From Neckera pumila (lineage: Eukaryota > Streptophyta > Bryopsida > Hypnales > Neckeraceae): a DNA stretch of 64,000 bases. The stretch is from NCBI GenBank assembly GCA_963969595.1, contig OZ018415.1, positions 2,046,001 through 2,110,000 on the forward strand, written 5' to 3'. Of the stretch, positions 46,440 through 59,601 are shown one piece after another. The translations under genes and the position numbers were made by a program. The stretch's first letter is position 1; each line of letters opens with the position of its first letter. Below the pieces are notes generated by a model. The model made no database searches. It was given only the letters and a program-made list of their open reading frames with translations, and was not told where the DNA came from.

Positions 46440-47900
46440 CATCTAGATTTGTGAAAGACAAAGAGAACAAGCAATGATGGATATCTGGCTCTGACTCTCC
46501 ACCTGGTGAGTGGTAACTGGCCATGTTGAGTATTTGATAAATAATACACAAAGATTTTAACAATCCCAAAGGGTAAAAAACAGGTGACTCACTTGTGGCC
46601 ACTTGTGGCTCTAAGCGGCTTTGTATTTTGCCTCTTGTAATGAAATTCCCTTTCATTTGTTTACAGTACCCTTGCATGCCGGGCTGGTGACTGGGGAAAT
46701 CATCCCTTTCGGTATTGAGTGAAACCATCTACTTTAAAAAAAACAAAAATACTCATTGGAGGTCAAACTATTGTGTAGAATCTCCCCTTTTTGCACAAAA
46801 TTCCAAGGGTGAATGTCAATTGCTTTTTTGTCCTACATAGAAAGATTCTTTGTCATTCATGGGCCAAAAAAAGGTCATGGCGTAAAAAAAACAAAAAACA
46901 AAAAACAAATAGGTGACATGCACTCGTTCTATTGTGTAGTTTGTGGTGTTACGGTAATTATACAAAATAACATTCAATAGCTTTCATGCCCAATGCCTTT
47001 CCTTCATGCATCCTACATACCACATTGAGTCTCCACCTATCCACTCAGGCTACTCATGAAGTACTGTTGAGTGTAGGATATTCCACTCTATCTATTGTAG
47101 AAAAAAGGGTAGTAATAGTGTATGTTAGTGAATGTTATGATTGTGCCATTCAAAGGAATTTTGCATAACATAGAATATAATTGGAAGTTTTGGTCTTGCA
47201 TGATTAACATCCAATTCTAATGCAATCCCTATCAAGCATACTAAATTTAAATTTCAAAAAATAAGAACTTTGTTTTTGGTAAACAATTTCATTTTAATAT
47301 TCATGATTTTATATGATAATTGATTGGTGGTGGATTTATTTTAATTCAATTGCATGGATATGTGAGAAACATCCAAATGCACGTCTTTCATATTAAAAAA
47401 ACACTCCATTGAATAACAAAAATATGATCTAGAAAGAATTGAATGTCAGGTGTCATATGACCAAATTTTGTAATATAAATGTTTTTAAATTTTAACTAGA
47501 CTTTGGCAAAATAATTGTACTGTAATTCTCAAAAGTACAAATTAGTCATATTGTAAGGGTCAAATAGTAAAATCAAATTACAATTGTATTCTATATTGTG
47601 CAAGATTATTAGAATGGCAGAATAGGATGTCTATAACATGGTTGTTGGGTACTATCACTTGAATATGAGCCTTTTCTTGAGCTTTTTGGAGTTTGTTCAT
47701 AACTAATAGAAAAAAGCTCAAGTTTGATAAGTTTTATCAATTTAAAAAACTTGTAACCACATGAATTTAAACTAGGCATGTTATGGATAACATAGGAAAA
47801 TAAAGTGCAACAATATTACTTACGGATTGATAGATAACCAATATAATGTTTAATTGGGAGGGTGTTAAAAATGTGACATAATATGCATAACTACAATTGA
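46440..47900. other. Intergenic DNA with the second copy of a dispersed repeat
   Basis: 46730-46863 pairs with 34565-34700. The minus-strand frame at 46426-46728 has no recognisable features. The remainder is AT-rich with nothing assigned. Confidence 0.4.
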
Positions 47901-47904
47901 TTTA

Positions 47905-48060
47905 AGGCTTCTCAAAATCTACTCTACAATTTTCTTGAATGACTTTCTAATGTGATTTTTTCCCCAAAATATGGTGTACTATTTGAGGTTCACTTCTAAG
48001 AGTCATAATACTAAAAAATCACAAAATATTGAACCCTAATACTAAAAGATTTGCAATGGA
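47905..48060. repeat. Inverted third copy of the 22710-23260 repeat
   Basis: GGCTTCTCAAAATCTACTCT, TACAATTTT.TTGAAT, TATTTGAGG.T and AAGAGTC.TAA match the reverse of the 22976-23260 unit in order, with substantial divergence. Confidence 0.6.
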
Positions 48061-51000
48061 CTCCTTTGCACAAAATCTTCAATAGAAAAATCATAAACAA
48101 TTTTTTCAGAATTAGATTTTTGATGTTTAAAATAAAATTAATAGGAATTTCAACTAAAAGAATTGTTAAAAAAATATTTTGGTAATATTTTATTTAGTTC
48201 CAAAATTATTCAGCACCAAAATATAGTGGTTTGGGCATCTATTAGTTAACCATGCAAAGACGGACCTATGACTATACTTCAAACTAAGAATTCAAAATCC
48301 ATTTACTTTGTATGTTCCCATTTTGTGACAATTCTTGAAAATTCTTTATTTTTATTTGTCAAAGATGAAATTACATATCTTTGACAAATCATAAAATTTC
48401 ATATTTTAGTGTGAAAATTTGAAATGACTGATTTTTGAAGAAAATAGTGGAGAAAATTCATATCAAATACAAGATTTGCTCAATATATCTGAAAATTTCT
48501 TCATACTAGGTATATGTAATATTGCAAGATATTATGGAGTAAAATAATTTATTGAGTCTTTCTATAAATAAAAAGTTTATGGACTATGGTTATAGATCCA
48601 AATTTCAAATTTCAAAATTTATAAACCGTGGTTATAGATTTCAAATTTCAAAAAAATTGATTTAAGAAAAAATTGATTTTCAAGTTATAGAAGAAACTAG
48701 AATTCACAAACTTCATTTATTTAGTTGATTTCACATTAAAAACAAATCATTTCATGGCTTAAATTCACATCAAGAGCTAGGAGCTTGAAGCAATCAAAAT
48801 ACACTACACGATGATCTAGGTACAAAGCATCTTCCTTAATAGGAAAATCAACAGTAGTGCAATCCCACCTTTTGCAAAAATGCTCAACCAAGTCCCCCCC
48901 CAAAATTGGATGCAAACAATAAATTTTTCTGTCTTCTAGAGGTGTTGAATGTCATTCCATTAGCCATTTTTGTGGCATCTAAGGTGTTTTAGGATTAAAT
49001 GGCTTACATAATTATGTTTAAAATAGGCAAGCTGTTGTGGACCCTTTGGTCATTGCACATAGTTGTATTTATTGCATTCAGAAATTGTGTTTAGCAAAAT
49101 AATGGCAAACCGTAGAAAATTACATGTGTATTTGGGTCAACTCATTTTTGAAAAGAAAAAGATACATTAGGCTATATAGGCAATCAAAGGAAGATTTCAA
49201 AGCTTCCCATTATGGATCGTAGGGGCGATGATTATTGTCTTTTTGGATGCTAATATGTCTCTTTTGATTCCATATATGATTCTAATGACAATCCACAAGT
49301 ACCTTCTAGATTGTGGAATAAAAAAAGAGCCTGTTGCCATGTGTAGAAGTTGCATGCTTGTGTTCATTGAATTCATAAAATGGTGAATTTTCCACCCAAT
49401 TTCAACGCTTTGAAACCCCAATTCAACACTCAATGCAATTTTTATTCCAAGGTAGAATTACACTATAGGTGTATCAATGTTGGCAAATCCAAAAGTATTT
49501 AAAAGTCCTTATAGTATTTTCTCCCCATCTCATAAAATTTACATGCTCTTATGGTCCACCTTGTTTGTCAAAGTTATCACTATATAGAGTCTCCCTCCTC
49601 ATAGGTATGTAGTTTTGGTGTAAATTAACTCAAGTTCCCCCTAGGGAAACTAAGTGGGACTCAAGATGGAACAAACTCTTAATTTACGCCAAACTCGATA
49701 AAAAAATTGTACTCTTTCTCTCTTTCTCTACCTAAAGTACAATTGTATTATGAAAGATTCATTTTGTCTCTCTTTCTTTGCCACTCTTAATTGAATTAGA
49801 CTTGAAGAAAGGCTTCAACTCCAAGTATATAGATTGTTTTAGGTTTTTTATTGGAAAAAAATGTCTCAAAAATTTCATGTTGATTTATAATAACATCTTA
49901 AGTAGGACACAAATAGAGTTTTCGCCCTTCATTATAAAAATTTAATCTCAGCTTTACAATTGTAGAATGGCAAAACCAAATATTCGCCCTTCCTAAACCT
50001 TAATAACATTATACATTCAAACTTTGTGAGATGTTAAGTTTCATCAAATACATTAAGTAATGATAGAAGAAGATTAAAATGAAGATTACATCTTGTAATT
50101 TATTAAAAGATCGGAAATCATTAAAATATTGTTCCATGCCCTTATACCATTTATATACAAAATTTCACTTTAAACTACCTCTTCAAACTAATAAATCTAA
50201 GTAGTTCTCTTTTTTTTTGGGTGCTTTGATGCACAACATTTTAACATGACATTTAGTACTCATTTGATAGAAATATTATTGAATTGCAAATTTAATGTTG
50301 AAACTTGTATTGTTAGAGGATATACAAATTTACAATTCCATTATATAATTGATAAAACATTGACATTAAGTGTCCAAAAATCGTCTCCAAATTTGATTAT
50401 TTCCTTGAAATTTGCTTTGTAATGTACATTTTGAATAACATTAGAATACTTCTATTCTACATTAGAATGTGAGATAGTGAAATTGGGTTCATGATTAGGG
50501 ATTCCACTTGATTGAATCCATGATAGGTTTGCCTACCTTATATTAGCAAGATGAACCTTATGCTGGAGTACTCAAAATTAAAAGGACACGTTTTTGTGTT
50601 TTACGATCTCTTTTGGTCAAATTTCCATTTTATAATCAGATTATTAATGACTTCAAGAGAAATCCAATCCAAGTTGTTTAATAGTTTTATTGATACTTGA
50701 ATTTTGTTTTGTAAATTTATGAAGTTGAAATTTTAGTTTATGTACTAGAATTCCTTTAAAACAAATACCAATTAAGTACTAAAAAATTCACTTGACTTCC
50801 ATTGGTTGCCTTCAACTTTTGTTGGTTGTTCTTAAAAACTTATTACATGAAATAGGAAGAAATAATGGCGTATTTCCAATCCTTTTTTTTTTTCCTTCAA
50901 GGACTTGATTAAGGTGGCAGCAAATGGATTATGGCTACAATGAATGCCTACCTAGCTTAGCCAAGGTGTATTGCTTTGATTTTTTTCTAATTGGAAGATA

Positions 51001-51230
51001 AGTGTAACTATTTGACACTATTTGTGTCTATATACTATAATTCTATTGTTTCACTGTCTTTCAGTTTTTCCAAAACTAATTTTGATTATGCTTGAATCTT
51101 AAAAATACAACCTTTCTTTACAATTAATATAATGAAATCAAGATTAACTATGTATATGTTTTGAAATTAGGAAATCCAAATTTTTTTATAAAATCCAAGA
51201 ATAATTGGATTAAAGTTTGAACATTGACTA
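48061..51230. other. Long AT-rich stretch, nothing assigned
   Basis: Small items only: a 12-bp hairpin TTTGTCAAAGAT/ATCTTTGACAAA at 48355-48388; a short tandem duplication at about 48573-48650 (GGTTATAGAT..AAATTTCAAA); and an imperfect inverted repeat of about 28 bp at 49607-49692 (AGTTTTGGTGTAAATTAA against its inverse). No gene is seen in 3 kb. Confidence 0.5.
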
Positions 51231-51237
51231 TATTTTA

Positions 51238-51391
<154 letters not shown>

Positions 51392-53340
51392 CTTGTAACT
51401 ACTATATGGTGACAATTATCACCTCATTTTGCACCCTAACATTTATTGCAAAGGTGAGGATTAATTAAGTTATTTGCCTTAAGGAGAATACATTGTATAT
51501 TATTATTTACAATCAAATGATTAAATTTGGCAAATTTGAATTCATATTTGGGCTTAGAGATCCAATTCAACTATAAAATAAGAAAATTAGCCGACCACAA
51601 ATGAAGGGCAAATTTGTACATTTATTCATTAAGATATTAAATTTAGATTCAATTTCCTTTTGCAATAAATGGGAGGGTGCAATGTAGAATTGGACATCTA
51701 TTTTTTTATTTTTTTACATTTTACAATGTAGTGGTTCCAATTTTTTTTGGTGAGGCAGCCAAATCTAGCTTATATAGTTATATTGCACACTATATTTGTT
51801 ATTCACGTCGCTATAATCCAATTTTTAACTTTTTAAAAAGAACTTGCTATGGAATTTAATTAAATAATCTCAATTTCATCTTCAAAATTTTAGATTGTGT
51901 AGTAAATAAATATTTGTTGAAATCTTGTTATATGTAGTGCAAAAACAAATGTTAAAAATCATTGGTGCCATAGTGACAACTGACAGCCTAGAGTGGCAAT
52001 TTGTATAGATAAGTGTCAAGCTATTATTTCTTATAATGCTAATATTAAAAATGTGATAATTATGTATTATGTTTAACAAAATTGAAAAGAGGACTAGAAA
52101 TTATTTTTAGATATATAAATTAAGTCCTAAAATGTTCTAACATATCCATAATCAGGATGATGACAAGAGTATTTCAAGCAAATGTTTTGTCTAAATACTT
52201 TTGCAATCACCCCAAACAATCTTTGAATTTATTAAAGATGACCTTTCTTTATGACCAAATTGATGAGATTTACTACCGGAATATTCCTACAAAGATATAG
52301 ATAAAAACTCAAAAAAAATTCAAAAAAGATTTCAAAACCTTTAAATTTAAAGGTTTAATAAATAATTTGACATGTCATCTTATGCTTAATAAAATTTCAT
52401 AAGCATACAATATGAAAATATATTTAATAATAAAAGAGATGGAATCTAGTCAACAATTTAGAACTTACTAGAATTTATAATATAATATAATATAATGTAA
52501 TATAATATAATATAGTATAATATAATATAATATAATATAATATAATACAATAATAATAACTTATCATATGTCTCCAAATCCAGTCAATTTGTGTTAATTA
52601 AACTAACTAAAGCTTTTGTCTCCAATTCAAAGGACAATTAGCCATGCAACAAAATTGATGACAAAGTTAGAGGAATACTCCTTGGTACTGTGACTTCTCC
52701 TAATGACTGAAGGAGTTAAGGTAGGAGATCCTAATTGTGTCATGTGTGAACTGTGGACTACTACTTATATATTTTTTTAAACACTATATACTATAGAATA
52801 TATTTTAAAGTTTGAAATGTACACTATTCATACAAACTGGCCTCAATAGAGTATCTTCCAAGGTAGAAGGTTCTAAAACAAACAAAAGTTTCTTAAATGA
52901 TTTAAATATATACTTAGTGATTTGTGGCAATATTATTTATTAAACGCATGCCGCTACATTCATCAATATATACTTTGAATCACATTTCAAATAAAATTAA
53001 GACATGTACAATGGGACGTGCATTTGTATAAGGTCCCAATTTGTCACTCGAGACTCTCTGTTTTCTTTTTTTCATTTCTTACAAGTTTGAGTATACTTTT
53101 AGTTACAAAAAAATCCAAAAACTAGTATAAGACCCAAATGGATTTGTTACGTGCCAATATAGCATTTGGTGCCTTATTAGTAAGTCGCCCTCAACTAAAC
53201 CCGATTCCCATTTGTAAATAAGTATAAATTGGGATTTCACGTGATTAAACGGGTTTATAGTAAATAGGGCTAGAATCGCCAAACCCACACTATAGGTGAC
53301 ATCTTAGGTCTAGATTTGGTCTGAGGGAATATCGTTGAGG
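51392..53340. other. AT-rich DNA with a (TAATA)n tract
   Basis: A TATAA pentanucleotide repeat occupies about 52477-52559. Otherwise nothing is assigned. A few GC-richer phrases near 53140-53290 precede repeat R. Confidence 0.5.
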
Positions 53341-54190
53341 TCATATATTCATTCCCGACAATAGGTTTCATGTTCCCCATTCTATCGACAAAATAGCAGA
53401 AACCCCAATTGTTAGGCTTGTAGGAGTTACAATCGCAAGACGAACACCTGGAAGGAATCTAGAGATGCAGTATGTTGTTCTTGGGTAGAAATCATGATCG
53501 GAGACCAATGACGAAATTGATTTGCCAAGATTCCTCCCTACGCAAAAGATTCTTTAGTTATTGATTTCAAAAGGAGAAGACAAGATTTGATTCTTTTATG
53601 ACCTTTGTGCAAAGTAAGAATATGAGCTTTCACATGTTTTGTGGAATTCTATAAGAGATTCCATAAAAAGATTCGGAATTTTATGACTTATAGAAAATGC
53701 CCTTCCGAACGGTCAACCGCCAAAACCTTCAATGGAAAATTCTTGTAAATTACCCAAGTTGCGGTAAAAGCTCACTAAAAATTATACTAGCTTGTTTTAT
53801 GCTAATAAGATAGCCAGAGGTGCCCCAACCAACGAGATTCTCCAACGATTGCCAAATTTAAAGAATTTGGCGGAATTGACCGACGTCTCAGGAGCACACA
53901 GAATTGGAATAGTGTTAAAGTTGGATCTTTTTTTGCTCCCTTAGACCTTCTAAAGAACTTAAGCTAGTTATTTTTTTTAGAAAAGTCAAATTCCAAAGAC
54001 TGGATTTTCACCCCTTTTTGGTGTGTAGTTAGCGCTAAGCATTATTGCATTTTGTGGTCAAATTTGGGGAAGGTAGATTCCTATGTTAAAAATGGCCTTC
54101 TGAAGCCAATGGCGCAATCCGTTTGTGATTTGGAGTTGTTCTCCAAAAGTTAGAAGTTTGGTTTAGCGTAGAAAGTCAAAAATTAAAAGA
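53340..54190 (+). repeat. Dispersed repeat R, copy 3
   Basis: Collinear with 16330-17440 and 13940-14720 over blocks such as GATTTG.CAAGATTCC.CCCTA, GTCAACCGCCAAAACC, GCGGTAAAAGCTCACTAAAA, AATTTGGCGGAATTGACCG and CTCAGGAGCACACAGAATTGG. It continues into GC-richer sequence and minisatellites to about 55700, which the other copies lack. Confidence 0.5.
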
Positions 54191-54780
54191 TTAGGATGAA
54201 AATCTCAAGAGATGAGTTTACTAGTAGGAAAAGAGAGGGGGGTGATTACTTTTGGAAATGTATCTAAGGGGCTCACTTTTCTCTCAAAAACACCCCTTGG
54301 GCCATTGTTTTGGCTTTCAAAACACGTTGGTCCATTTGTTTGGACTTTTTTGGCCATTTTTGAGCCAAAGTTGTAAACGTGTGTTTTTGGAGCATTTTAA
54401 ATTCTATTGTTGCTAATTTTGAATCTCTCTTTGAAGGACATTGAAGTCCCTTCAAAGTTTGTCTTTGTTTTTGGGTTTTTGACTAAAATACTAACTTGGC
54501 CTTTTGTTATAGAGTTTTGAAGTTTGTTTATTAACTTTTGTACCAATCCTAGAATAACCCCCCTCTGTACCTTGGCTATGCCGCTTAGGGAGGCCCTCTA
54601 GTGTTTTCTTTGAGAAATTTGTGTGCTAATCCATCTTGATTAATGTGTGTTCAAGTTTTAGCCTCTACTAATCATCCGTACTCACCCCGTATTAGTTTTT
54701 TTGTGCTTGTCTTTTGCCTTTGTAGAGTTGTACTAACAATTCTTTGTCTAAAGTCGTTCTAAGTTTCTTGCAAACCTTAC
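54191..54780. other. Unassigned DNA downstream of repeat R
   Basis: T-rich sequence with TTGGGCCATTGTTTTGGC and related phrases; the 60-codon minus frame at 54273-54455 is not recognisable. Confidence 0.35.
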
Positions 54781-55091
54781 ATACGGCAAAGCTTTGACTT
54801 TGCTTAGTTTAGATTTACTTAGAATTTTAGATATTAGCAATATATGGCAAAGCTTTGACTTTGCTTGGTTTGGATTTTCTTAGAGTTTTGGGTATTAGCA
54901 AAATACGGCAAAGCTTTGACTTCACTTAATTTAGATTTTTTTAGAATTTGGGTATTAACAAAATACTGCGAAGCTATAGTCCAATTTTCTTAGAATTTTT
55001 GATATTAGCAAAAATACGGCGAAGCTTTGACCTCGCTTAGTTTGGATTTGCTTAGAATTTTGGATATTAGCAAAATACGGCGAAGGTATTG
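54781..55091. repeat. Minisatellite, about 61-bp unit, five to six copies
   Basis: Units begin ATACGGC(A/G)AAGCTTTGAC and end TTAGAATTTTGGATATTAGC with A-rich joints. The fourth unit is shortened. The last breaks off after ATACGGCGAAGG. Confidence 0.9.
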
Positions 55092-55299
55092 CTCACCTTA
55101 TAAGTTACCTCCCAAAGTTTAGTTTCCAAAATATTTGGAACTCTTTCCAAGGTTTAGCCTCCAAAATTAGGTGTGCAAAAGTTCTTGCTTTAGTCCCCAA
55201 GAAAATAATCCATGTAACCGTGTTCTTCTTTATTTCCCTCCTCATTTTTGTTGTCTAGCTGGTATGAGAAAAAAATCAATTCTAAGTCAAAAAATACTG

Positions 55300-55705
55300 A
55301 CAAGGGGGTCCAGAATAAGGGTCTAGAACAAGCCAGAGAAGAAATCCAAACAAGGGTCTAGAGCCAGCCAGAGAAGAAAATCCGAACAAGGGCCCAGAAT
55401 AGCCAGAGAAGAGATCTAAACAAGGCAAGGTGACGAAGACCACTCCTCCTCCTCCCCGCGCCTCGTCACCACCACGGGGTGTGTGGCCAATCCCAGCCCA
55501 CCACGTGGCATGCGCGACAGTTGGGGCCAGAGTTGCTGTAGTCAAGGGCCAGTTTGCAGCAGTCGAAGAAGAGTCCAGACAAGAGTTTGGGAGTCTAGGC
55601 AAGAATTCGGGAGTCTAGGCAAGAATTTGGGAGTCTAGGCAAGAATTCGGGAGTCCAGGCAGAGTTTGGGAGGCCAAGCAGAGTTTGGGAGTCTATGCAA
55701 GAGAC
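55300..55705. repeat. Two more tandem arrays around a GC-rich core
   Basis: About three copies of a 45-bp unit (CCAGAGAAGAAATC.AAACAAGG.TCTAGA) run to 55425. A GC-rich core follows (55437-55560, with CTCCTCCTCCTCCCCGCGCC). Then about six copies of a 20-bp unit GGGAGTCTAGGCAAGAATTC end near 55700. The 106-codon minus frame reads the 45-bp repeat as LFGFSSLAG-like units and is not a credible gene. Confidence 0.85.
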
Positions 55706-57050
55706 CATTAAGTCCAGGCTTGTGAACTCTAGGCTCCAAGGACCGGTTTGGTGATTTAAAAATTTTGAATTGACACGAAAGAAAAAATTGTTCAAAAGAT
55801 ACAAGAAAAGAAAAGAAAAGAAAAGAAAACACTTTGCATCTTAAGAAGAAAGAAATTAGACACATACGTGACAAAAACTTAGCAAGTAGAAGTAGGAATT
55901 AGTAGATAAGGTAGGAGGTTAGAAAATCTCTCTTGGCAACGTTTCCATTGCCAAAGGAGGCTCAAAAACCATAAGAAATAGGAGACTTAGGGATTGTCAA
56001 AGTTACATTGCAAATTAAAGGAGATGAAGTGACAATGTAGGAGTTGGAAGGGAACTTAGGAAGAAATAGGATTAGGTGGAAATCTTAGAAAAATATTTAG
56101 GACCATTTGGATGGAATAATAATTGACCAAGATAGGATAGAAGTTGAAGAGTCAATTATTGTTTAAAAGTTGACTTCAATTAATTATTCCAGACCTAGTT
56201 AATTGTTGGAATAATTTAACAATTGAAGTGGAATAATACTAAAAGAAAAAGAGGAAATAGAGATAGAAGGAAAAGAAGGAAGTTGTAAAAAGTCCCGAAA
56301 ATTGTATCAAACGCCTATCTTTAAGCGATGAGCGCAAATTCAAATTGCACCCGAAGATGGCGGATCGGGAGTATTTGGAGGAGCTAATCTACAAAATGAC
56401 GGATGAAGCGCAACTCGAGGTAATCCACTAAACTCTTTCCCTTTTTTTTAATTGTTTAGATTTGGCATTTTTGACATTTAGCCAAAGTTCAAGATCGATT
56501 CAGAGCATCAAGGCTAGATTTTTTTCAAACTTAGATTGAAACTCCAATAGACTAAGACTAGAGCTTTCCAAAACCATCTATCACTTAGAATTTGGAGTTA
56601 AAACCAGTGAGAAATAGAGGGATGAATTTTAGGACCAAATTTGGATGAAAAGTGATTAGAAGATAACCAAGAGGAACTAAATTAGGAGTGTTAAGTGGAA
56701 GTGAACTAGGTCTCAAAAGTGAGATTAGAAGTTAATTATCAAATTAGGATTAGGAATAATCGACGGATGAAGTTTTGAACATCGATTAGCAATCAAATTT
56801 CATCCATCAATAACCTTTGATAGGATAAGTGGAATATCAAGCAAGATAGCATTTGGGAAAGCTTAGATTATTTTCTTCAAGGATAAAATTTAAAACTATT
56901 AAAAATAGTAACTAACCAGAGTTCAATCTAAACCTCAAAGAACCAGGATAGAAAGAATTAGGTTGTGTTAACTTAATCAAGGGAAGAAGTGAGTATTACG
57001 AAGTCAAAGTAGGGCCCTCAAGTAACCCTAAAGTGGTTCAACCTTCAAGA
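55706..57050. other. Mixed DNA with a possible isolated first exon
   Basis: At 56357-56419 the plus strand reads ATG and 21 codons (MADREYLEELIYKMTDEAQL, then E) directly before GAG/GTAATC, a donor-like site. No continuing exon was found. Flanks are A-rich on the plus strand (GAAAGAAAAG repeats near 55803) with nothing else assigned. Confidence 0.3.
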
Positions 57051-57054
57051 TATA

Positions 57055-57385
57055 CATTAGATGAGTTTTGGGGGGTCGGGAGGGCCGTTTCAGGCCCGTT
57101 CCCGACACTAGTCCCCCCCCGCAGTTTCAGGGAATGGCTGTTCCCGACAAAAAAATTTCAAAAAAAAAAAAAAAAAAAAAAATTTTTTCATTCTTGAAAT
57201 GCAAAAAAAAAACAGAAAAAAAAATTTTCATTTTTTTTTTTTGAATTTTTTTTTTTTTTTTTTTCCGACGTGGCAGTCGCTCGGCCATGTCAGCGAGCTG
57301 CCACGGCCCTGAATTCGGCAGTTCTCACAAGTTCTCATAGGTTGAGAACACGCAGCCCTCCACAGGGCTGATTTCTCATCTAATG
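57055..57385. mobile_element. 331-bp element with CATTAGATGAG ends and a Helitron-like 3' hairpin
   Basis: CATTAGATGAG (57055-57065) and CTCATCTAATG (57375-57385) are exact inverses. Just inside the right end, CAGCCCT-CCAC-AGGGCTG forms a 7-bp hairpin, then 11 nt, then CTAA followed by T. A hairpin near CTRR before T is what a Helitron 3' end shows. The interior has long A and T runs flanked by GC-rich arms. The inverted 11-mers argue instead for a TIR transposon; no target duplication was identified. Confidence 0.4.
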
Positions 57386-59597
57386 CCGTGAACCCTAGAG
57401 GATATTCAAGGATGAAGTTTGGTCAAGGAACGGATGAAGTTAACCTAACATAGTTCATCCAAGTTAAAAATTAGGGTTTAGGTAGGTATTATTCACCTAA
57501 AACTAGGGTTCCATTTTCAAGGTCAATTGAATTAGGGAGCACGACCTAAATTGTGGATGAAGTTTAAATAGCCCCGGAAAGGCTAAACTTCATCCACCCA
57601 TAACTTTTGCTAGGAGAAGGGGATAGGGTCGAATTTTATGTTTTCAGAAATGGCATGACATATTATATGACTCAAGATAGTTAAACTTAGACTGTAACTA
57701 TTTTGAATTTGAAACCACCGTGACCTCTTTTTATTGAAGAAAGTTAGAATAGAAATCGCCAAGCAGTGCAATTTTTTGGTTTTCGTGTACATTGTGGATG
57801 TTAGAAACATAGGGAAAAGATTTGTTGCTTAGAAGGCACAATGGATTGGGGCTAGGCACCCATAGATTGTACAAAATTCACACAGAAACTAGAGCCCGGT
57901 TGTGTTCGCTTATTTACCAAGGGTGGGTAAATAAACACTCACAATTTACATCCTAAAATGATCACGGTGAACACATTTGAACCATTCTAGAACCCTTGTT
58001 GGTTTTAGAACCTTCTAAGGTGAAAACACCTAAATACATGATATTAAGCAATTCAACATAATAATAGAAGCACCTTTTTTTTTTTTTAAATGTAATATTT
58101 GAAATTGAAAATCATGAATTATCCACAAAAAATAGACATGCAATGACTATAAATTTTCAAAGTGGAAGCTCCTAGGCCTCTAAAATTGTTACATAGCTTA
58201 ATCATAAAACCTAAATCTAAAGAGTCAATAGCCAACCAATTGCATTTTAGTAAGGGAATGGTTTAATGGCACTTTTGAGACACTTTCAATGGAAGTCTAT
58301 TTGTCACAAATGGATAAAGGGATGGTTTTAGGTCTTTTCACCAACCTCAGAGCCATTCTTTCTTTGGGAAGGGCCAGGCTAAACCCGGTCAAGTTTGAAC
58401 ACTACAGTAGTACCTTAGAGGCAAACTTTGTCGCCCTGGCCACATGAAAAGTAGTCTTCTCGCCATCCTCTTAAACCAACTCATCTTCTCATGATGCCAC
58501 GTAGAGGATTCTTATTGTGATTTGCTTTTTATTTGATTTGAAACAAAGCCTCCTACAGTAGCCACAAATCAAACTTTGGCTAGCTCTTCTATCTTGTTTT
58601 TTTGTGAATAGGGCTGCCAACGTGGCCCTAGAGAGGTGCTAGGTGAATACTATTTGCAGAAAATTATTATTCTCCATGATCATAAGGGTAGGTATGGGTG
58701 GAGGACTACATTGGCTAGTAATTCACACTTTGAGCCTACAAAAGCTATTAGTTCCTCGGATCTCCATGTTTTCAATGAAAGAGTAGAGATGCTCTTCTAT
58801 TATGTTGCACAAATAAAATCTTCTAAGAACATCTTCGTTCTTTCACTAAAAAATCAACACGGTGAACCAAAAGTGTCAGGCTTGTTAAATGAAAAAGTGG
58901 CTTGTGTTGGACTAGTTCTCTATCCATACCTACCTTGAAGCCATGCCAAAATTGCCATTGCCCATGTTTTTTCTTGATTTCCGGTCATTTTGTTGAATGC
59001 TTGGCACTCTGGTCTATATAGAAAGAGCCTTGTTTGTAAATAGGAGCAATTTTGCAAGTATTGTTTTCTACTTTAGGTTGCATGTTTTTGCTTGCTTGTT
59101 ATTAAAACAGCTATAAATTGCATAGATATATCTACTTATATATTGTACATCTACTTAAATATATATGCATATACTTACTTACTTATTTACTTATATTGAA
59201 TATATCTACATATTTTTTTCATGTCATAGATATCAATTTTAAAATTACTAATAAGAAATTAAGAATACAACCTTTAATTAATGATATGTAAACTAGTGTG
59301 CATGAAGTTTTTAGAGCTCCTCTAGTTGATTTCTTCCTTCTACAAAAATAGACTAGTTTTTTTCCAATGGTCTATCGTTGTATCTCCTCAATCACAAAAG
59401 TATCATTTATTTCCTACAATATCAATTTCTTACTAGACAATTTCTTCCAATTGAAATTAGCACAAATATACATCTATATAGGTCAAAACCTCTATACCTA
59501 CATTTTCTACTAGGGATTACCACTTTAACTCTTGTACACAATAAAATGAATTTTTTGTTTTCAATATATTTTTTTATTGAATTGACAATATTGGTTC
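57386..59597. other. Intergenic DNA with a relative of H
   Basis: 58040-58220 matches the H-related repeat at 30700-30905 (ATTAAGCAATTCAACATA, GAAAATCATGAAT, TGT.ACATAG). The 100-codon frame at 58636-58938 has no recognisable features. The rest is AT-rich, with low-complexity TATA-type sequence near 59120-59220. Confidence 0.4.
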
Positions 59598-59601
59598 TTA
59601 A

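Noticed and set aside
55282..55602. 106-codon minus-strand ORF rich in Leu, Phe and Gly
   Set aside because: Its C-terminal half repeats with the 45-bp minisatellite; the frame follows the repeat.
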